From Plectrocnemia conspersa (taxonomy: Eukaryota; Arthropoda; Insecta; Trichoptera; Polycentropodidae), in NCBI GenBank assembly GCA_009617715.1, contig VTFK01000004.1, positions 124,001 through 188,000 on the forward strand: DNA of 64,000 nucleotides, read 5' to 3'. Both the position numbers and the translations under genes were made by a program. The notes under the pieces are model-generated. The model saw nothing but the letters and a program-made list of their open reading frames with translations, did not search any database and was not told the DNA's origin. Shown here piece by piece: positions 1 to 11,519 of the stretch (its first letter is position 1; each line of letters begins with the position of its first letter).

Positions 1-1310
1 GAAAGACATTTTTTCGTTCGCGTTTTCAATGTGCACCAAAGTTAAAAATCAATATGGTGGGAAATTTTCGCTTTCGAGAGTCGACAGGAAATAGAAAGAG
101 ATAAACCGCAGTAGCGAGTGCGACTCCATTAAAAGTTTTTCCCGACGATGTGTATAGTAAACAATAAGTTTACTAATAACAAAATGGCGGAGTGATACTG
201 GCGGCTTTTCAATAACAATAGAGACAAACCAACCCCCTTGTCGCGCGCAAAATGTGGACAAACTCTTCTATAGTCGAGTTACGGAGAGAACGCTCCGTAT
301 TATTTTCGTTTAATACACTGAAAATAATAGCGGCGACCCAAAAACAAGCAACTTTAATGATTTATCGCTTTGATGAGACGAAACGGGAAATTTCCCGGGC
401 GAACAAAGGAAAAACCAGAAATTTGTTCATTAACAAAGAGAAGTTTTAAATACCTTGATCGAATCGATGGTCGTTGATCTGAAAATAGGTTTAAGCAAAA
501 GTTACTACCCTTTTATTTCGTTTGACGTGAAGGCTGAGTGCAAGACAGTCAACCATTTTTATTATTTGATCTCTCCATCTCTCGAGAGATCATCCTCTTG
601 TCATATTTCTGCACTCAAGACAACTTATCAAGATTATATACTTACCCTTGGAAACGTTGTCAAGATTTTTTCTCTTCCTGCGCTATGTATGTTTTTCTTA
701 AACATTCATATCGGTGGTGATATCTATCGATATTTTTTTTTATTTTTTATTATTTTATTTAATGTACATATATGTATCACAATTTTCACACAAGTTTTAA
801 ATCGATTTTTATTGCTCCCTCTGATGTAGTTGTCTAATAATTTTTCATATTGCTCTGTATAACATGAGTATTGCCATTAATATAGCTAACTATATTCACT
901 CGGTCAAACTGGCTAAGGGCGAAGCCCAGACGTCGAGTCCGAGGACGTAGACTATATAGTACGGTCCTTCCTTATACACTGCCCTTTTGTGGCTTAATTC
1001 CGTTATCTGGAATTCAGTAGAGGAAAGTGGATTCTCATAATATTTTTTTAATAAATGTGTTTTTCTATAATATAAGAAAACTGATAACAGATTAACAATT
1101 AGTGCATATCTTTATACATGAATTCGATAATTTAATCTTTAAGATATTTTTGTATTTTATATATGGTTATTTTAGCAACTTACACTATCACAAAAAAAAA
1201 AAATTACTGATAAATCGATTACAACAAAAAACCTCGTGCAAAAAATATTATTTTTTGTTATAATTACAATAATAAAAAAAATAATACACCAAATACCAAA
1301 TCTAATGTTA
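1..1310. other. AT-rich non-coding stretch, no gene seen
   Basis: Open frames here are short, overlap one another and lack coding-like composition. The longest, about 124 codons at 455-829 on the + strand, starts at TTG and becomes a run of Phe and Ile codons encoded by T/A-rich DNA, as expected of random AT-rich sequence. Position 900-1030 is somewhat richer in G+C but has no frame or splice pattern I can support. No repeat family found elsewhere in the window was recognised here. Confidence 0.6.
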
Positions 1311-1480
1311 CAGTGAATGTATATTTCATTTTCACTGGCGTTTCAGTGAAATCATATCCGAATATATTTTAACCGGTAGATATGTATTTCTACTTACAAT
1401 TTAACTGATGAGCGCTAATCAAATTATATGCTGCTCTAAAATGTCCATGAACCTCAATTTTCTGTTTAACCTCTAGACGT
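1311..1480 (+). repeat. Family A dispersed repeat, copy 1
   Basis: This copy begins at TTACAGTGAATG and contains a TTTTAACCGGTAGATAT block followed by ATGCTGCTCTAAAAT. The same ordered blocks recur at 1726-1960 in the same orientation and at 21820-21985 in the opposite one. The family is probably a decayed transposable element, but its class cannot be told from these copies. Confidence 0.7.
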
Positions 1481-1725
1481 CCAAAGGCATGTATGTAACG
1501 TCCAATATATTTTCTATTTTCTAAAGCCATTTTGAATTACTTAATGATAACATTTCCAGTATTTTATTTCATTAATTACTCAGAGATACTTTATTAAAAA
1601 ATTACGGTAAAAAGATTTAGTTATTCTTAACCATTTTACCTGGAATTGTTATATTACTAAAATTTGTCGTAAAATCTGTTAATACATCGATGGATTTTGA
1701 TAATATACATGGATTTTGATGTATA

Positions 1726-1960
1726 AATGTTACAGTGAATGTGTATTTTTCAGTGAAGTTATATTAGCACTAGTGATATTCAAATACATTTTCACCGGTA
1801 GATATATATTTTTACCAGAGAAAATATAACTTAACTGATAGGAGCTAGTGCAATTAAATGCTGCTCTAAAATATCTAAGAAACTCAATTTGACAGTTGCG
1901 AAACGTCCATTTGGTGTTAGAACTCAAACCTAACTGAAAGCTGACAAAATGATACAAATA
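1726..1960 (+). repeat. Family A dispersed repeat, copy 2
   Basis: This is the longest copy. In order it holds TTACAGTGAATG, TTTTCACCGGTAGATATATA, TTTTTACCAGA, AATGCTGCTCTAAAATATCT, CAGTTGCGAAACGTCCA and CAAACCTAAC. The last two blocks recur at 37620-37670, and CAGTTGCGAAACGTC also recurs near 12725. It sits about 415 bases after copy 1 in the same direction, so the pair may be a local duplication. Confidence 0.75.
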
Positions 1961-3239
1961 TTTTCTATATTGTTATCAAAGCATATAATCAAGTTATTCA
2001 TCTTTGTTGTTTTTTATAATTATTAAGATTTTATTTTTTTATGTTTGCTGCATAAAATACGTCTATCAAAACTTCATCTGCCGGACACGCCAATTAACGT
2101 CTTGGTTATAAGATGATTACCATATAAAATAATTAAAAAATATTTATTGTTTGTGCTGTTTTTTTTTTTTTAAATATAAACATTGTCATAGTCATAGTCT
2201 CACATTCGCTTAGTAGATATATTCGAATTAGCCTACATTTTGCCAGTAATGATAATGTTAACATTAAATGCGATTTTAGTTGCTCGTCTATTTATGTATT
2301 TATTTTAAAGGTTTTCCATCCCACTCTACAGGTAAACGGAAAATCTTTACGGATAAAACCAAGCGAATGGGGTGGGGTGATTGAAAATTAACGTAGAATA
2401 TTTTTTCTCTTATCCAATTTGAATTTTCGTCGAAAATGCACGAAAATTAGCATAAGACGTTAAAAAGAGATTAAAATCAGATTCGCAATTAAAGCGTCAG
2501 AGGTCTGGGTTTTCTTCTTATTTTTTTAATTTCATATTAAGCGAACAAACACAAAGATGATAATATTCTCCAAACGGCCTCTCGAATTGATCGTTCTTTT
2601 TAAGCCTCGACATTACTTAAGAGGCTTTTGGAGACGTCAATCAAACTAATGCGCCCACAATGCTTGTTACAAGCTGTAATAATATCATAAACTTAATAAT
2701 TTAACGGACTGTACAAGCGGAAATGCAAGCTACAGCTTAATATAAATATCTTGACGCAGATAAGAAAATAGATTTAACGCTTGTTAAGCAAATGTGGCGG
2801 TATGTCATGCGAATTCGCAATGGCAGTAATCAAGAAATTTCATTCAAACGTGCTGGAACGAGTGAGGATTAAGTTAGCTAGAAGGGCGTTTATTAAATTA
2901 CTGTTTTGTGAAAATCGTTATTTCATTAAGAAAATGAGTCAAAAAACATTCACTTAAACTCTTTCTTAATTCACATTCAAAATTATCTGACATTATATTT
3001 ATTTGTTCTTGTAAAAGTATATTTCTAATATAATTTTTTTCGAACATAGACGATGTTGATTTGGATTTAATTATCAAGGGACTTGTCATTGTGACTGTGT
3101 AACGACGTTGACGAAAACCGTGTTTCTAAATTAAAATTCGTTTATATTATTTTTTATTTATAATCCTGAAATAAATTGTAATCTTCGTATTTTATTAAAT
3201 TATATTTTTTTAAATTATGGAGTGAAATCGTATTAAGCT
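1961..3239. other. AT-rich non-coding stretch, no gene seen
   Basis: No frame with coding-like composition, no RNA gene signature and no repeat shared with the rest of the window was recognised. The part at 2290-2460 is less AT-rich than its surroundings but carries no supported exon. Confidence 0.55.
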
Positions 3240-3660
3240 GTACTAAGTTGATTTGCCACCCCCTCTGGCGTATATACGTAGGAATGTAGGCACAAGGCCA
3301 TGACGTTTGCCCTTTCACCTGTTGAGCGTATTGGGCAACCCTTCAATTGTCTGGCCTGGTTGTGTTTGCGACTCGGATAAAGTTTTCGCATTAGGGCGCG
3401 CTCGCGATTAACACTGCGCCGTTGATGACTGTTTAATTAGAGCGGAGTGGCTCTACACGCATTCCACCCTTCCGTTTCGTGGTGGTTTGGGGGGGTTGGG
3501 TTTCGGTCTTTGTTATTGTTGCTCTTTGACGGAAGCAACCGGTTAGTGCTGTAGCCGCGGCGAACTTTGAATTCTTCGACCCTGCTCCGCCAACCCTTTA
3601 TCTCGAAGTGGATAACGTCGATGCGGAATTTTCCAGCCCCAAGGTGAGCTTCTCATGAAA
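3240..3660. other. Unique GC-richer island around a candidate exon
   Basis: Base composition rises sharply relative to the flanks, and the segment shares nothing with the repeat families of the window. It contains a pyrimidine-rich tract (about 3508-3530) followed by an AG, then a GTGAGC donor at 3644. This is the pattern of an exon in an AT-rich insect intron or of a conserved non-coding element. The candidate exon is listed separately. Confidence 0.45.
3536..3643 (+). CDS. Candidate internal exon, product unknown
   Basis: The segment follows a pyrimidine-rich tract ending in GGAAG and stops at AAG|GTGAGC, a good 5' splice site. It holds 36 codons without a stop, phase 0 at both ends. The peptide starts QPVSAVAAANFEFFDPAPPT and ends in DAEFSSPK. 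It is acidic with mixed hydrophobic residues, unlike the Lys/Asn/Ile/Phe-rich peptides made by the AT-rich flanks. Unspliced, the frame hits a stop four codons past the donor, consistent with a real exon end. I do not recognise the protein. Splice signals of this quality also occur by chance, so this is a candidate only; a conserved non-coding element is the main alternative. Confidence 0.3.
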
Positions 3661-4133
3661 ATTTTCCATTAAAACGAATAGCTCATGCGGGGGTGTGGAA
3701 TTTGAATTATTGTGTAAGAATTACAGGCAGTTTGAAATCATACATATAATATTATACATATATCATCTTCGCTTCAAATTAATTATTCAACGATATCAGT
3801 ACGTTAATGTGTTGTATGCACAGCTTTGGTGCATTACTCGTGACAAGGCAGTACAAATTTGACCATGATGAAAGCATTAATCTCTCTTTTTGACTTTTTT
3901 ATTGTCCATCATTCATAAAAAAAAAAAGTGACGGTTTTATTAATAATATTTTTATATATAATAAATGCTGACTTATAGCTCATTTTATTCGTCTAAAAAT
4001 GTTAAGAGCGTCTATGTCCAGGCAACAACAGTAGTTGCCATTAACTACAGTTCATTTTACTGTTTCTATATTCATGGATTATTTAAATATAAAACTATGT
4101 ATATATAACGTTAGATTTTTATACGTATCAAAA

Positions 4134-4445
4134 TCAATCATTGTGTCGAATAACGTTATGCGCGCACCACCGTGGGCGTCGAATAGCTCTACCGAATCGA
4201 AGTAGCGACTGAAGCAAATTTTTGTCGCTGTTGTCTCTCCGGCTGCCTGTCAAAAGCTCCCTTTCCGTCGTTCTGGATGTATGGAGCTTTTTTTCGCAAA
4301 AGGGGTGCCACCTTCGCCCCGTTCTCCCAACGTCTACGAATAGAAGCTCCATCACCGCCAGACTGGCGAGCTCCCCGCGCTCCCCCGGGATACATATGAT
4401 CTTCTGCGAAAGGGGTGGAACCCGCAGGATTATCGAGTGGCATTT
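4134..4445. other. Unique GC-richer island, open on both strands but uncharacterised
   Basis: This block is much richer in G+C than its flanks and keeps frames of 73 to 84 codons open on both strands, which high G+C alone can produce because stop codons are AT-rich. No domain, motif or splice pattern favours one strand. It could be an exon or a regulatory element. Confidence 0.35.
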
Positions 4446-4650
4446 ACCTTTTGTCGTGAAGATGAAATAAAAACAAATGGCTAGTCGTATGACATAATCT
4501 GCGAGGGAACGTATACGGGAATTTTCTGCCCGTTAATCCCGCTGCTATGAAACATGAAAGTGTCATGTTACTTTTTTTTATTCAATATCATTTTTTTAAT
4601 ATAAATCTGATCATCAGAATTTAACAGACTTACCCAATGCGTCACAATAT

Positions 4651-4740
4651 TATTTAGACTAAGTACTTCTGATTTTTCATGACTCATTATTTAAAAAAAT
4701 ATAATCAAACTTAAAGCTTTCAAGTTATTCATCAAATTTA
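4651..4740 (+). repeat. Local direct repeat, left copy
   Basis: This segment matches 5308-5397 over about 90 bases, including the exact block AATCAAACTTAAAGCTTTCA. It may be a small segmental duplication or two copies of an unidentified element. Confidence 0.7.
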
Positions 4741-5307
4741 ATTTGAATGCAAATGTATATTATTTTTATTAAAAATAAATACGCGTAGCACCTACGAATT
4801 TATTTTTATACACATGTTACAAATTAATTACATTGTATGTAATTTATTATTTACACGTGCTTTTCATTAATATTTAATTATCATTAGTACACGTGTATCT
4901 TATTAAATATGGAGCGATTAAAATAAATAAAGGTCATTAACCAGACGTCATCGTATTATTGCTGAAGCATCTACACCTCACTTGTTCCTGGCTTTCACTA
5001 CGAAAGTGCCCCTCTGGAGGTCGGATGCTTAAAATGGTGACTTACCGACGTGATCTTACCGTCGAAAACCCTAATAAAATTAAATTCGTTGCTGCTATGT
5101 GAATTTATTTTTTAAAAAAGTAATATGCAGTTAACTTGTTAGTTTCAACAGAAATATAATTTATTTATTATTATAACAATATTTCTTTAACATAATAAAA
5201 GTCGAGGTAACACTTTTTTTTATTAAAATTTGACCTTCGTGTTTTCCCAATGCGCCGTGATGGCTTTTATATAATTAGGCATTTAAAAAATGTTTTATAA
5301 AAATATT

Positions 5308-5397
5308 ATTTAAGCTAGATACTTCTGATTTTGAACGACTATTATTTAAAAAAAATGCTAATCAAACTTAAAGCTTTCAAGTTATTCATCAAGTTTT
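5308..5397 (+). repeat. Local direct repeat, right copy
   Basis: This is the partner of 4651-4740, sharing AATCAAACTTAAAGCTTTCA and AGTTATTCATCAA in the same order. Confidence 0.7.
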
Positions 5398-5552
5398 TAC
5401 CAAAAATTATTCACCGTTGGCATTATTATTCAAAATTAAAAACCGGCACACTTCCACACATTTTTTCCCTCATAATTATCTTCGAAAACATCATTGTGTT
5501 TGGCAAACTTCGTTGTGAAGCTGGATGGCTCGTGCATTTTTAAAATAAAAAT

Positions 5553-5610
5553 TCTAGTCTGCTGCCGTGGCTCAAACTCGTGGTCTCTTGTTTACCAGTT
5601 TAGAACTTAC
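5553..5610 (-). mobile_element. tRNA-derived SINE, head fragment
   Basis: Read on the minus strand this matches the B-box half of the SINEs at 17011, 25262, 44792 and 50950: a GAG-like stem, then the ACGAGTTTGAGCCACGGCAG block corresponding to GGTTCGAGCC and its flank. The A-box half is not recognisable, so this is a truncated or decayed copy. Confidence 0.5.
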
Positions 5611-5639
5611 ATATATATGTACATATACAATACATAACT

Positions 5640-6010
5640 CTAACATACATATTATTATTAAAGCTCGGTTTGATTGCTGGAAGCCGACTCCTCGGACCCG
5701 CGCAAACGCCAGCTTCGTTGCCTTTACGCATGCGAATCTATTAGTACCCAAAAACCCTTAAAGTATTATTTGAAATTATCTATTATTAATTTTATAAATT
5801 AAATAATATAAATAACATGTTTTAGCACGATAAAACAGTCACTAATATATAAATTAAAACCCATAAGTATTCTAGTTCATTTTATAATTTTATCGTGTAC
5901 TATATCGTAGATTATAGATATCTATATTTTTTTTAATCTCATTGATGAATATCGTGATGATTAATTCATTCATATCGAGCTAGGTTGTGCATATTAAGTA
6001 CAAAATAATA
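5640..6010 (+). repeat. Family D dispersed repeat, tandem unit 1
   Basis: The unit starts with a GC-richer segment (GCTGGAAGCCGACTC, then GCCAGCTTCGTTG) and ends with TGATGAATATCGTGATGATT. Unit 2 at 6020-6430 has the same order of blocks (GGCCGACTTATC, GTCAGTTTCGTCG, then GAATATTGTGATGA). The period is about 380 bases. Related sequence recurs near 34970-35125 and 49560-49860, so this is a dispersed family and not only a local duplication. Confidence 0.55.
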
Positions 6011-6019
6011 TGCATTTAT

Positions 6020-6430
6020 TACATTTGCTTAAGACCGCTCCATTTGCTTGTAGAGGCCGACTTATCAATCCCCCGTGAACGTCAGTTTCGTCGTCATTCG
6101 CCTTGTAGCAGTGTTTTTTTTATTTATTAGAACCGGAAAAAGTTATCAATGTAAAATATAACATCTATAAATAAAAAATTATCTTAGACCAGTGATATAT
6201 CCTAGTGTATTTTTTAATTTTCTATCTTGTCCAAGAGATCGAAAGTAATTTATGGTGTATAACTATAATTCCGAGCATTTCAGATTAGGTTTTCATAGAT
6301 TTTCCTTATCTTGCCGGGGAATATTGTGATGAATAGTTTCAATCAAATTAAGCTATGCCGACCATAATGATTTTTATTTTTTCTAAGCCGTAATTGTAAA
6401 ATATATCACTGATTTACAGACTGGTTTTAG
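6020..6430 (+). repeat. Family D dispersed repeat, tandem unit 2
   Basis: It continues from unit 1 and carries the family core CAGATTAGGTTTTCATAGAT plus the tail block ATTTACAGACTGGTTTTAG. The tail block recurs at 49775 (GATTTACAGACTGATTTCAG), followed in both by TAGTTGTTGATTG. The element class is unknown. Confidence 0.6.
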
Positions 6431-7250
6431 TATGGTGTTTCATTTCTTACTTAGTAGTTGTTGATTGCGTTTACCTCATTAAGACGGTAGATTTATTATA
6501 ATGAATAAATAAATGTTTATAGTTAAATGTATAGGTAACAAGAAACCCTTATAACGCCATTTTATTAATCTAAAAAGCTCTTCTGAAAACAACGCCTAAA
6601 AAAGCTTACTTAAGATGATTGAAAACGTGTTAAGACTGCCTTTAATCTCTGTTTCGAATATGAGGGGATTACTTGGAATCGAAAGGGAGAAAAATAATAA
6701 AGCTTCTATATAGCATATACAACATATAGATAGCTTCTCTGCTTATGGACCAGTCCGCATTACGATCGAAATAGTACTACGCACGTATCGTCGAGACGTC
6801 TTTCTAGTACTATATTATGTATACACATATATGAATCAGGGTGTCGGACTCACCCTCGAAGTCCACCCGCATTTTTATTTCTCACCCAGGACCATCGCGC
6901 TATCTAAATCTAAACTATCTGGAATAAGTAGGACCGCATACCTGCGGGCGCTATTTTGCTTATGGCTGAGTTCGCGCCGTAAAAACGTCCGCATATTTGG
7001 CCAAGTATTATCGACATACCTAAGTATATTACAGTCTTTAGGGTTAATTCCAAATTTGACTTTCAAAATCCATTCGGTCTGTTTTTATAAGCTTAATTTG
7101 CTCGAGGGATTAATCCAAAGTCGTTTAACAGTCTCAAGTGTTTCGTTGAATATGCATGACAAAAGTTTGAAAGACTCACTTTCGTATCAATTGGTGGTTA
7201 AATGTATATTTTATATGCACGTATACGTTTAACGCAATTTAGGCTTGGTC
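6431..7250. other. Unique stretch with one longer unassigned open frame
   Basis: Between 6720 and 7230 the sequence is less AT-rich and unique. A 133-codon frame runs at 6831-7232 on the + strand, and a shorter one overlaps it on the minus strand. Neither has a recognisable motif, and the + frame peptide is rich in Leu, Ser and Phe without domain-like pattern. I do not treat either as a gene, though the region could hold an exon or a regulatory element. Confidence 0.4.
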
Positions 7251-10100
7251 ATGAAAATATTTTACGGTCGTTCAAATCCTTTTTTTATCTCTTGTCGTTT
7301 CTTTATCCCGCTCGTCGATCTGATAAATTCTACCCGTGATTTATCCTGCAGTAATCCTTGTAAAAGACAAAGGAAAAATATATAGAAATTCGATGAAAAT
7401 GAGCACACAAATGTATCAGAACATAAATATCAATACACTGGAAAAATATCGTAATGTCTCATATAGACATGTGTACCTAAGTGCTGTAATATTTTTTTGT
7501 GATAGATAAGCCGATTGTAATAAGCCTGATCCCGTTTTGTTATTTTAGCTGAATATAGCAAAATTTTCAGAATTGAATCAATTTTTTTTATTGAGATGGA
7601 TATAACGCAAATATAAGATTGATTTACATTTGAAATAACGCGCTTATAGTATTTTTACAAATAAATATAATAAATGTCGTTTTTAATATCAGCACTTGAA
7701 AAAAATATGTTTTTATAGCATTACCAAAAGATAATATAATAAGCTACAATATATAATTTTCGTAATTAATTATTTTTACTATCACGCTAAAAAATATATT
7801 TTTTGTATAATTATCAATTGATATTAAAAATTTCGTTTTATATAATAAAAGTTTTTGTGAGAGATCTATGATCAAGATGCGACTGAGCCCCGTACGTGGC
7901 TCGTTGCATTAGAAAGGGTAATTTAGTGCCATTCATTTTAATAATAAAAAACTATGATTATAGCTTACAATCAAAATATGTTAGTATTTACGACCTAGCT
8001 TGGTTTTATTTTTCGGAATTATAGTTATATGTATAATAATCAGATGCGATTGATATTGAAACACACTACAGTTTAAATTGACTTTTAACCCATATCTGAT
8101 CAATAAAATATAATCTTATATTGATATTCAATTTTTTGTACATAATTACAGAAATACATCACTATAATAAATTAAAAGAAAATTAAGGATAAGGATAATC
8201 TAACGTAAACACTAAATTGTTTTTAAATATGCTATGTATTTTTTTTAAACATTGACGGGTCTTACCTAATTAAAAAATCGTCTTGTAAAGAAAACAAGTA
8301 TTTCTGTATACAATGTTTAAAAATGTATTTTAATTTAATTTTAATTTATGTTGTAGAACAAGATTTTTTTATATAGCCATTTACGATATTTTTATATAGC
8401 CATTTAAAAAAACATATTTTTATTTCTATTTTTAAGATTTTTTTACGCTTAAAATATTTCAACGGAGTTACGATTAGACTGACTAATGAATCTAGCTAAG
8501 ATATTCACTAGATCTATTTTTATAATGTTTCATGTCAATATGATTCATTCTGCTGCTCTTATCGTGTCTTTAAAGTTTGTTATATCCCAGAAAAATTATA
8601 AGAAATGATTTTCTTTCATTTATATTATATCTTAATTTTAATAGAAAGCGTTTTTGTCTTCTTAATATTTTTTAACGGAGTTATGATTTTATTTTTATTT
8701 TGAATAGTCACTATTTTGAAACATGATAGAGGATCGCATTATTTAACAATGTTGAGATATTCACAAGATCTATTTTAAGAATAAGTTTTGTGTCCATATG
8801 ATTAAAAATTACGGTAGTTATCATGTTCTGAAAAACCCAAATAAACGACAAGAAAAATGTGAATGTAAACATTTTTTTCCCCACTAATTATGGTATTTTT
8901 TTTTTTTTTTTTCTGTAATAGCCATAATTTTGAAACAATATTATTAGAACTGGCGTATCGAACTAATTCGTGAAATAGATCATTTCCAAAAATAAAAAAT
9001 CGACTTACTCTAAAACACAGTTGTGGAATATGTTTGATTAATCAAGTCAAACATATTACCATCTGAATTAAATATATTACGTAGTTGTGCAGTAATTTTT
9101 CCTCTGACGTATCACTGCATTATCTACAATTGTGCTCTTTTTTATTTTGCGAAATTTTCCATCTTATCTTTATATTATTTATAAGAGTCATTGCCATAGC
9201 AAGTAATAACCGACAAAAAATAATAAAAAAAACTCATTTCCGATTTGATATTGTGCAGCTGTGGACTTGATGGCTGGTATTGCGTTTTTATCTCTTAAAT
9301 TAATACGAATAATGTTTTACGTATAATTTATGAATAATGTTTTTATGAATAATATTTTTTTGCATACCAGTGTAGTCATTTCGGCAGCAGGTATAATTCA
9401 AATTAAACCTCGTACCCATTTATAATTTAAAACACTTAATACTCGATTTTTTTTAAATTTAAATATATTATCTTGATAGATTTTTATTGGATTTTCATAA
9501 CATAGACTTATGTATGTGTGTAACTTTTACTCATTATTCAAACTGTATTATTTGTTTCTTTATAATTTTACAAATATATTACAATTTAAATTAGCAACAT
9601 ATAAAACAAATTGTTTGTGTACAACTGTTGGGCATTAGAACAGATCTGCATCGAATCCTTTTCAAAAAAAAAATCAAAAATTTATCTTATATAAATGCAC
9701 AAAAAATAGTTTTATGGGACAAAGTATTAATTTAAATGCACATATCTCTTAAAATAATTCCCTGTTAAATAGCACATATATTTTATTGTTTATTATCCAG
9801 TGTTCGAATAGTTAAAAATTACTACCGACTATAAAATAATCTTATACACATGGGCCAAAAATCACTTTATTATAAAAAAAAATATTTTTTAATATTTTTT
9901 GTATTGAAAAAATACAATAGAGAAATTATCGAAATCCGCTCATCGATCGCGATTGCTACTTTACTGTAATTATTATCATTGTTAGCTAAAACCACATACC
10001 AGGACAGAACTTTCAACAATCCCTGTTTCCTATGTAAGCTTATTTTAATGATTAAGGAGTATTATGTAAAATAAGAATTCTGATATTGTTCTACTACGAA
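7251..10100. other. AT-rich non-coding stretch with a decayed tandem duplication
   Basis: No gene is visible. Around 8460-8640 and 8670-8870 two related segments occur in tandem: both have AACGGAGTTA(C/T)GATT, then GATATTCAC(T/A)AGATCTATTTT, then a CAATATGATT/CCATATGATT block. Poly(T) runs occur near 8897-8912. The rest is low-complexity AT-rich sequence. Confidence 0.6.
8455..8870 (+). repeat. Two-unit decayed tandem repeat
   Basis: Unit 1 (about 8455-8640) and unit 2 (about 8665-8870) share ordered blocks: AACGGAGTTA, AGATATTCAC, AGATCTATTTT and a run ending in AAGAAA. The period is roughly 215 bases. Divergence is high, so the duplication is old. Confidence 0.5.
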
Positions 10101-10900
10101 AAAGGTTTATCTATAAATGATGTACACCGTTATGCAAAGAAAGACATTCTATATCGGCATTGAAAAATAAAATATTGAGACTTCCCATAAAAAGGGGGAG
10201 AACCTTGACACGAATGGAAAGCCGTGGAAAGGGAGGACACCGTCGCTCAGTCGGGGATGAGTTGGGATGGTCCAAAATTGAAAAATGTGGTGAAACAAAC
10301 TCTTTGCGGTCGCAAGTAAATAAGTTCAATATTAGTTCCAGGGTGTCGTCAGATTGGATTAAAAATTCGCACGTTTCATCCTCCATACGCACCAAAGCGT
10401 AATATTCATCTGGCTAAGCTCCAGATCGAATAAAAAGAGATAATGAAGACGTCGGACTCAAGATCAAGGTTGTTCGACGCGATCTGAAATATTCATCGAG
10501 GAGTTGAGCGAAGAATCTCTGAAGAGTAAATATGCATAAACATAGAAGGATAAGAATAATGGCTCTCGAGAGTTCAAACAAGATATTACAGGCGCGAACT
10601 TGAACTGGTTCGAAACAAGCTCGAGCTATGCCGAATTGCTGAGACGTCATTGAAACGGTGCCAATACTCCGGTAGTTAGTCACCGCCGAGACTTTTGGCC
10701 ACACCCGGTATGCGTGTGGAAAAGTGCTTATTTACAGGGATCTCGAACAATAATCACAAGGAGATTATTTACATGCGAGCTCCGCTTTGCTTGCGAAACA
10801 CATTTCAAACATTGGCAAAGTATCCCTGACTCGGATAAAGTCTTAATGGCTCATCATATATCGAACGCTCGCTAATTGCCACGTGTGTTTATAGTCAACA
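10101..10900. other. Unique moderately GC-richer stretch
   Basis: This stretch is unlike the flanking repeats and has fewer A/T runs. Frames of 80 to 96 codons are open on both strands but overlap one another, and none shows a domain. No splice pair is convincing. It is a possible conserved non-coding or regulatory region; nothing further can be said. Confidence 0.4.
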
Positions 10901-11074
10901 ATGTTATTTATTTTAGAAAAGTTTCATCATATATCTCATAAACGTTTTTTCTTATAATTACTGTAATCAACTTTCATTCACACGCTAACAAAAAGTCGAA
11001 GGATAACGCGTTTTAGTCTCGTCATTGGCTAAATTATACTTATAATCATGTGAATCTATAAAATAAAACATGTA

Positions 11075-11300
11075 CATTCATCCCTCGATTGACGCGGTAG
11101 ATACGTTCCAGGAAATATCGCGTAAATCAAGGCATAGAACAAAATTTGTAATAAAATGATCGAATAGTATTCACGTGTACATTTTTACGTTTCTTTAAAT
11201 TATAAAAATACGCATGCACTCCAAAAAGCAACTCATTACACACTGCATGGGAAGTGGGAGAGGTTCCAGGTGTAGACCAAGTGCAAGAAGTATACACTTT
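11075..11300 (+). mobile_element. Mariner-like non-autonomous element, copy 1 (family E)
   Basis: The left end reads TA then CATTCATCCCTCGATTGACG, followed by GGAAATATCGCGTA, GGCATAGAA, TTTGTAATAAAA and GAGAGGTTCC. The same blocks, in order, make up 62047-62292, where both ends and flanking TA dinucleotides are visible. The right end of this copy is unclear; a candidate lies near 11500. Confidence 0.55.
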
Positions 11301-11349
11301 TACTAAGTAATTAGGGATTGCAATACCAGTAATGGGACAAAAATTGCCC

Positions 11350-11373
11350 TTCGGTACTACCGGTAGTACCGAA
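11350..11373. repeat. Perfect 24-bp palindrome
   Basis: The two 12-base arms, TTCGGTACTACC and its exact reverse complement, abut with no spacer. It lies inside or just beyond family E copy 1. A perfect self-complementary run of this length is not expected by chance in 64 kb. It may be a transposon subterminal hairpin or a binding site for a dimeric protein. Confidence 0.85.
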
Positions 11374-11519
11374 AATATTTTTTTATTATTTTTAAAATCC
11401 GTATATTTTATTTGTTGGAAACGATATCTCCATGGCTTAAAATTAAGAAAACGACGATGCTCATATTGCTTAAAAGCTAAAGCGTAGAATAAAATTATAC
11501 TCATTGTAGGGGATTAACC

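Larger units (their letters stand above)
4446..5552. other. AT-rich stretch with a local duplication
   Basis: There is no supported gene. The segment at 4651-4740 is repeated in the same orientation at 5308-5397: both carry TACTTCTGATTTT followed by AATCAAACTTAAAGCTTTCA and then AGTTATTCATCAA. The copies lie about 660 bases apart and differ by a few substitutions and small gaps. The remainder is AT-rich and unremarkable. Confidence 0.6.

Noticed and set aside
455..829. 124-codon open frame
   Set aside because: It starts at TTG, has AT-driven composition with poly-Phe/Ile runs, and no domain or splice support.
6845..6872. Minus-strand ATG segment MRVDFEG followed by a GTGAGT donor
   Set aside because: Only six to seven codons; such a match is expected by chance and has no supporting context.
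6831..7232. 133-codon open frame
   Set aside because: There is no recognisable motif, an overlapping frame is open on the other strand, and codon use is not distinct from background.
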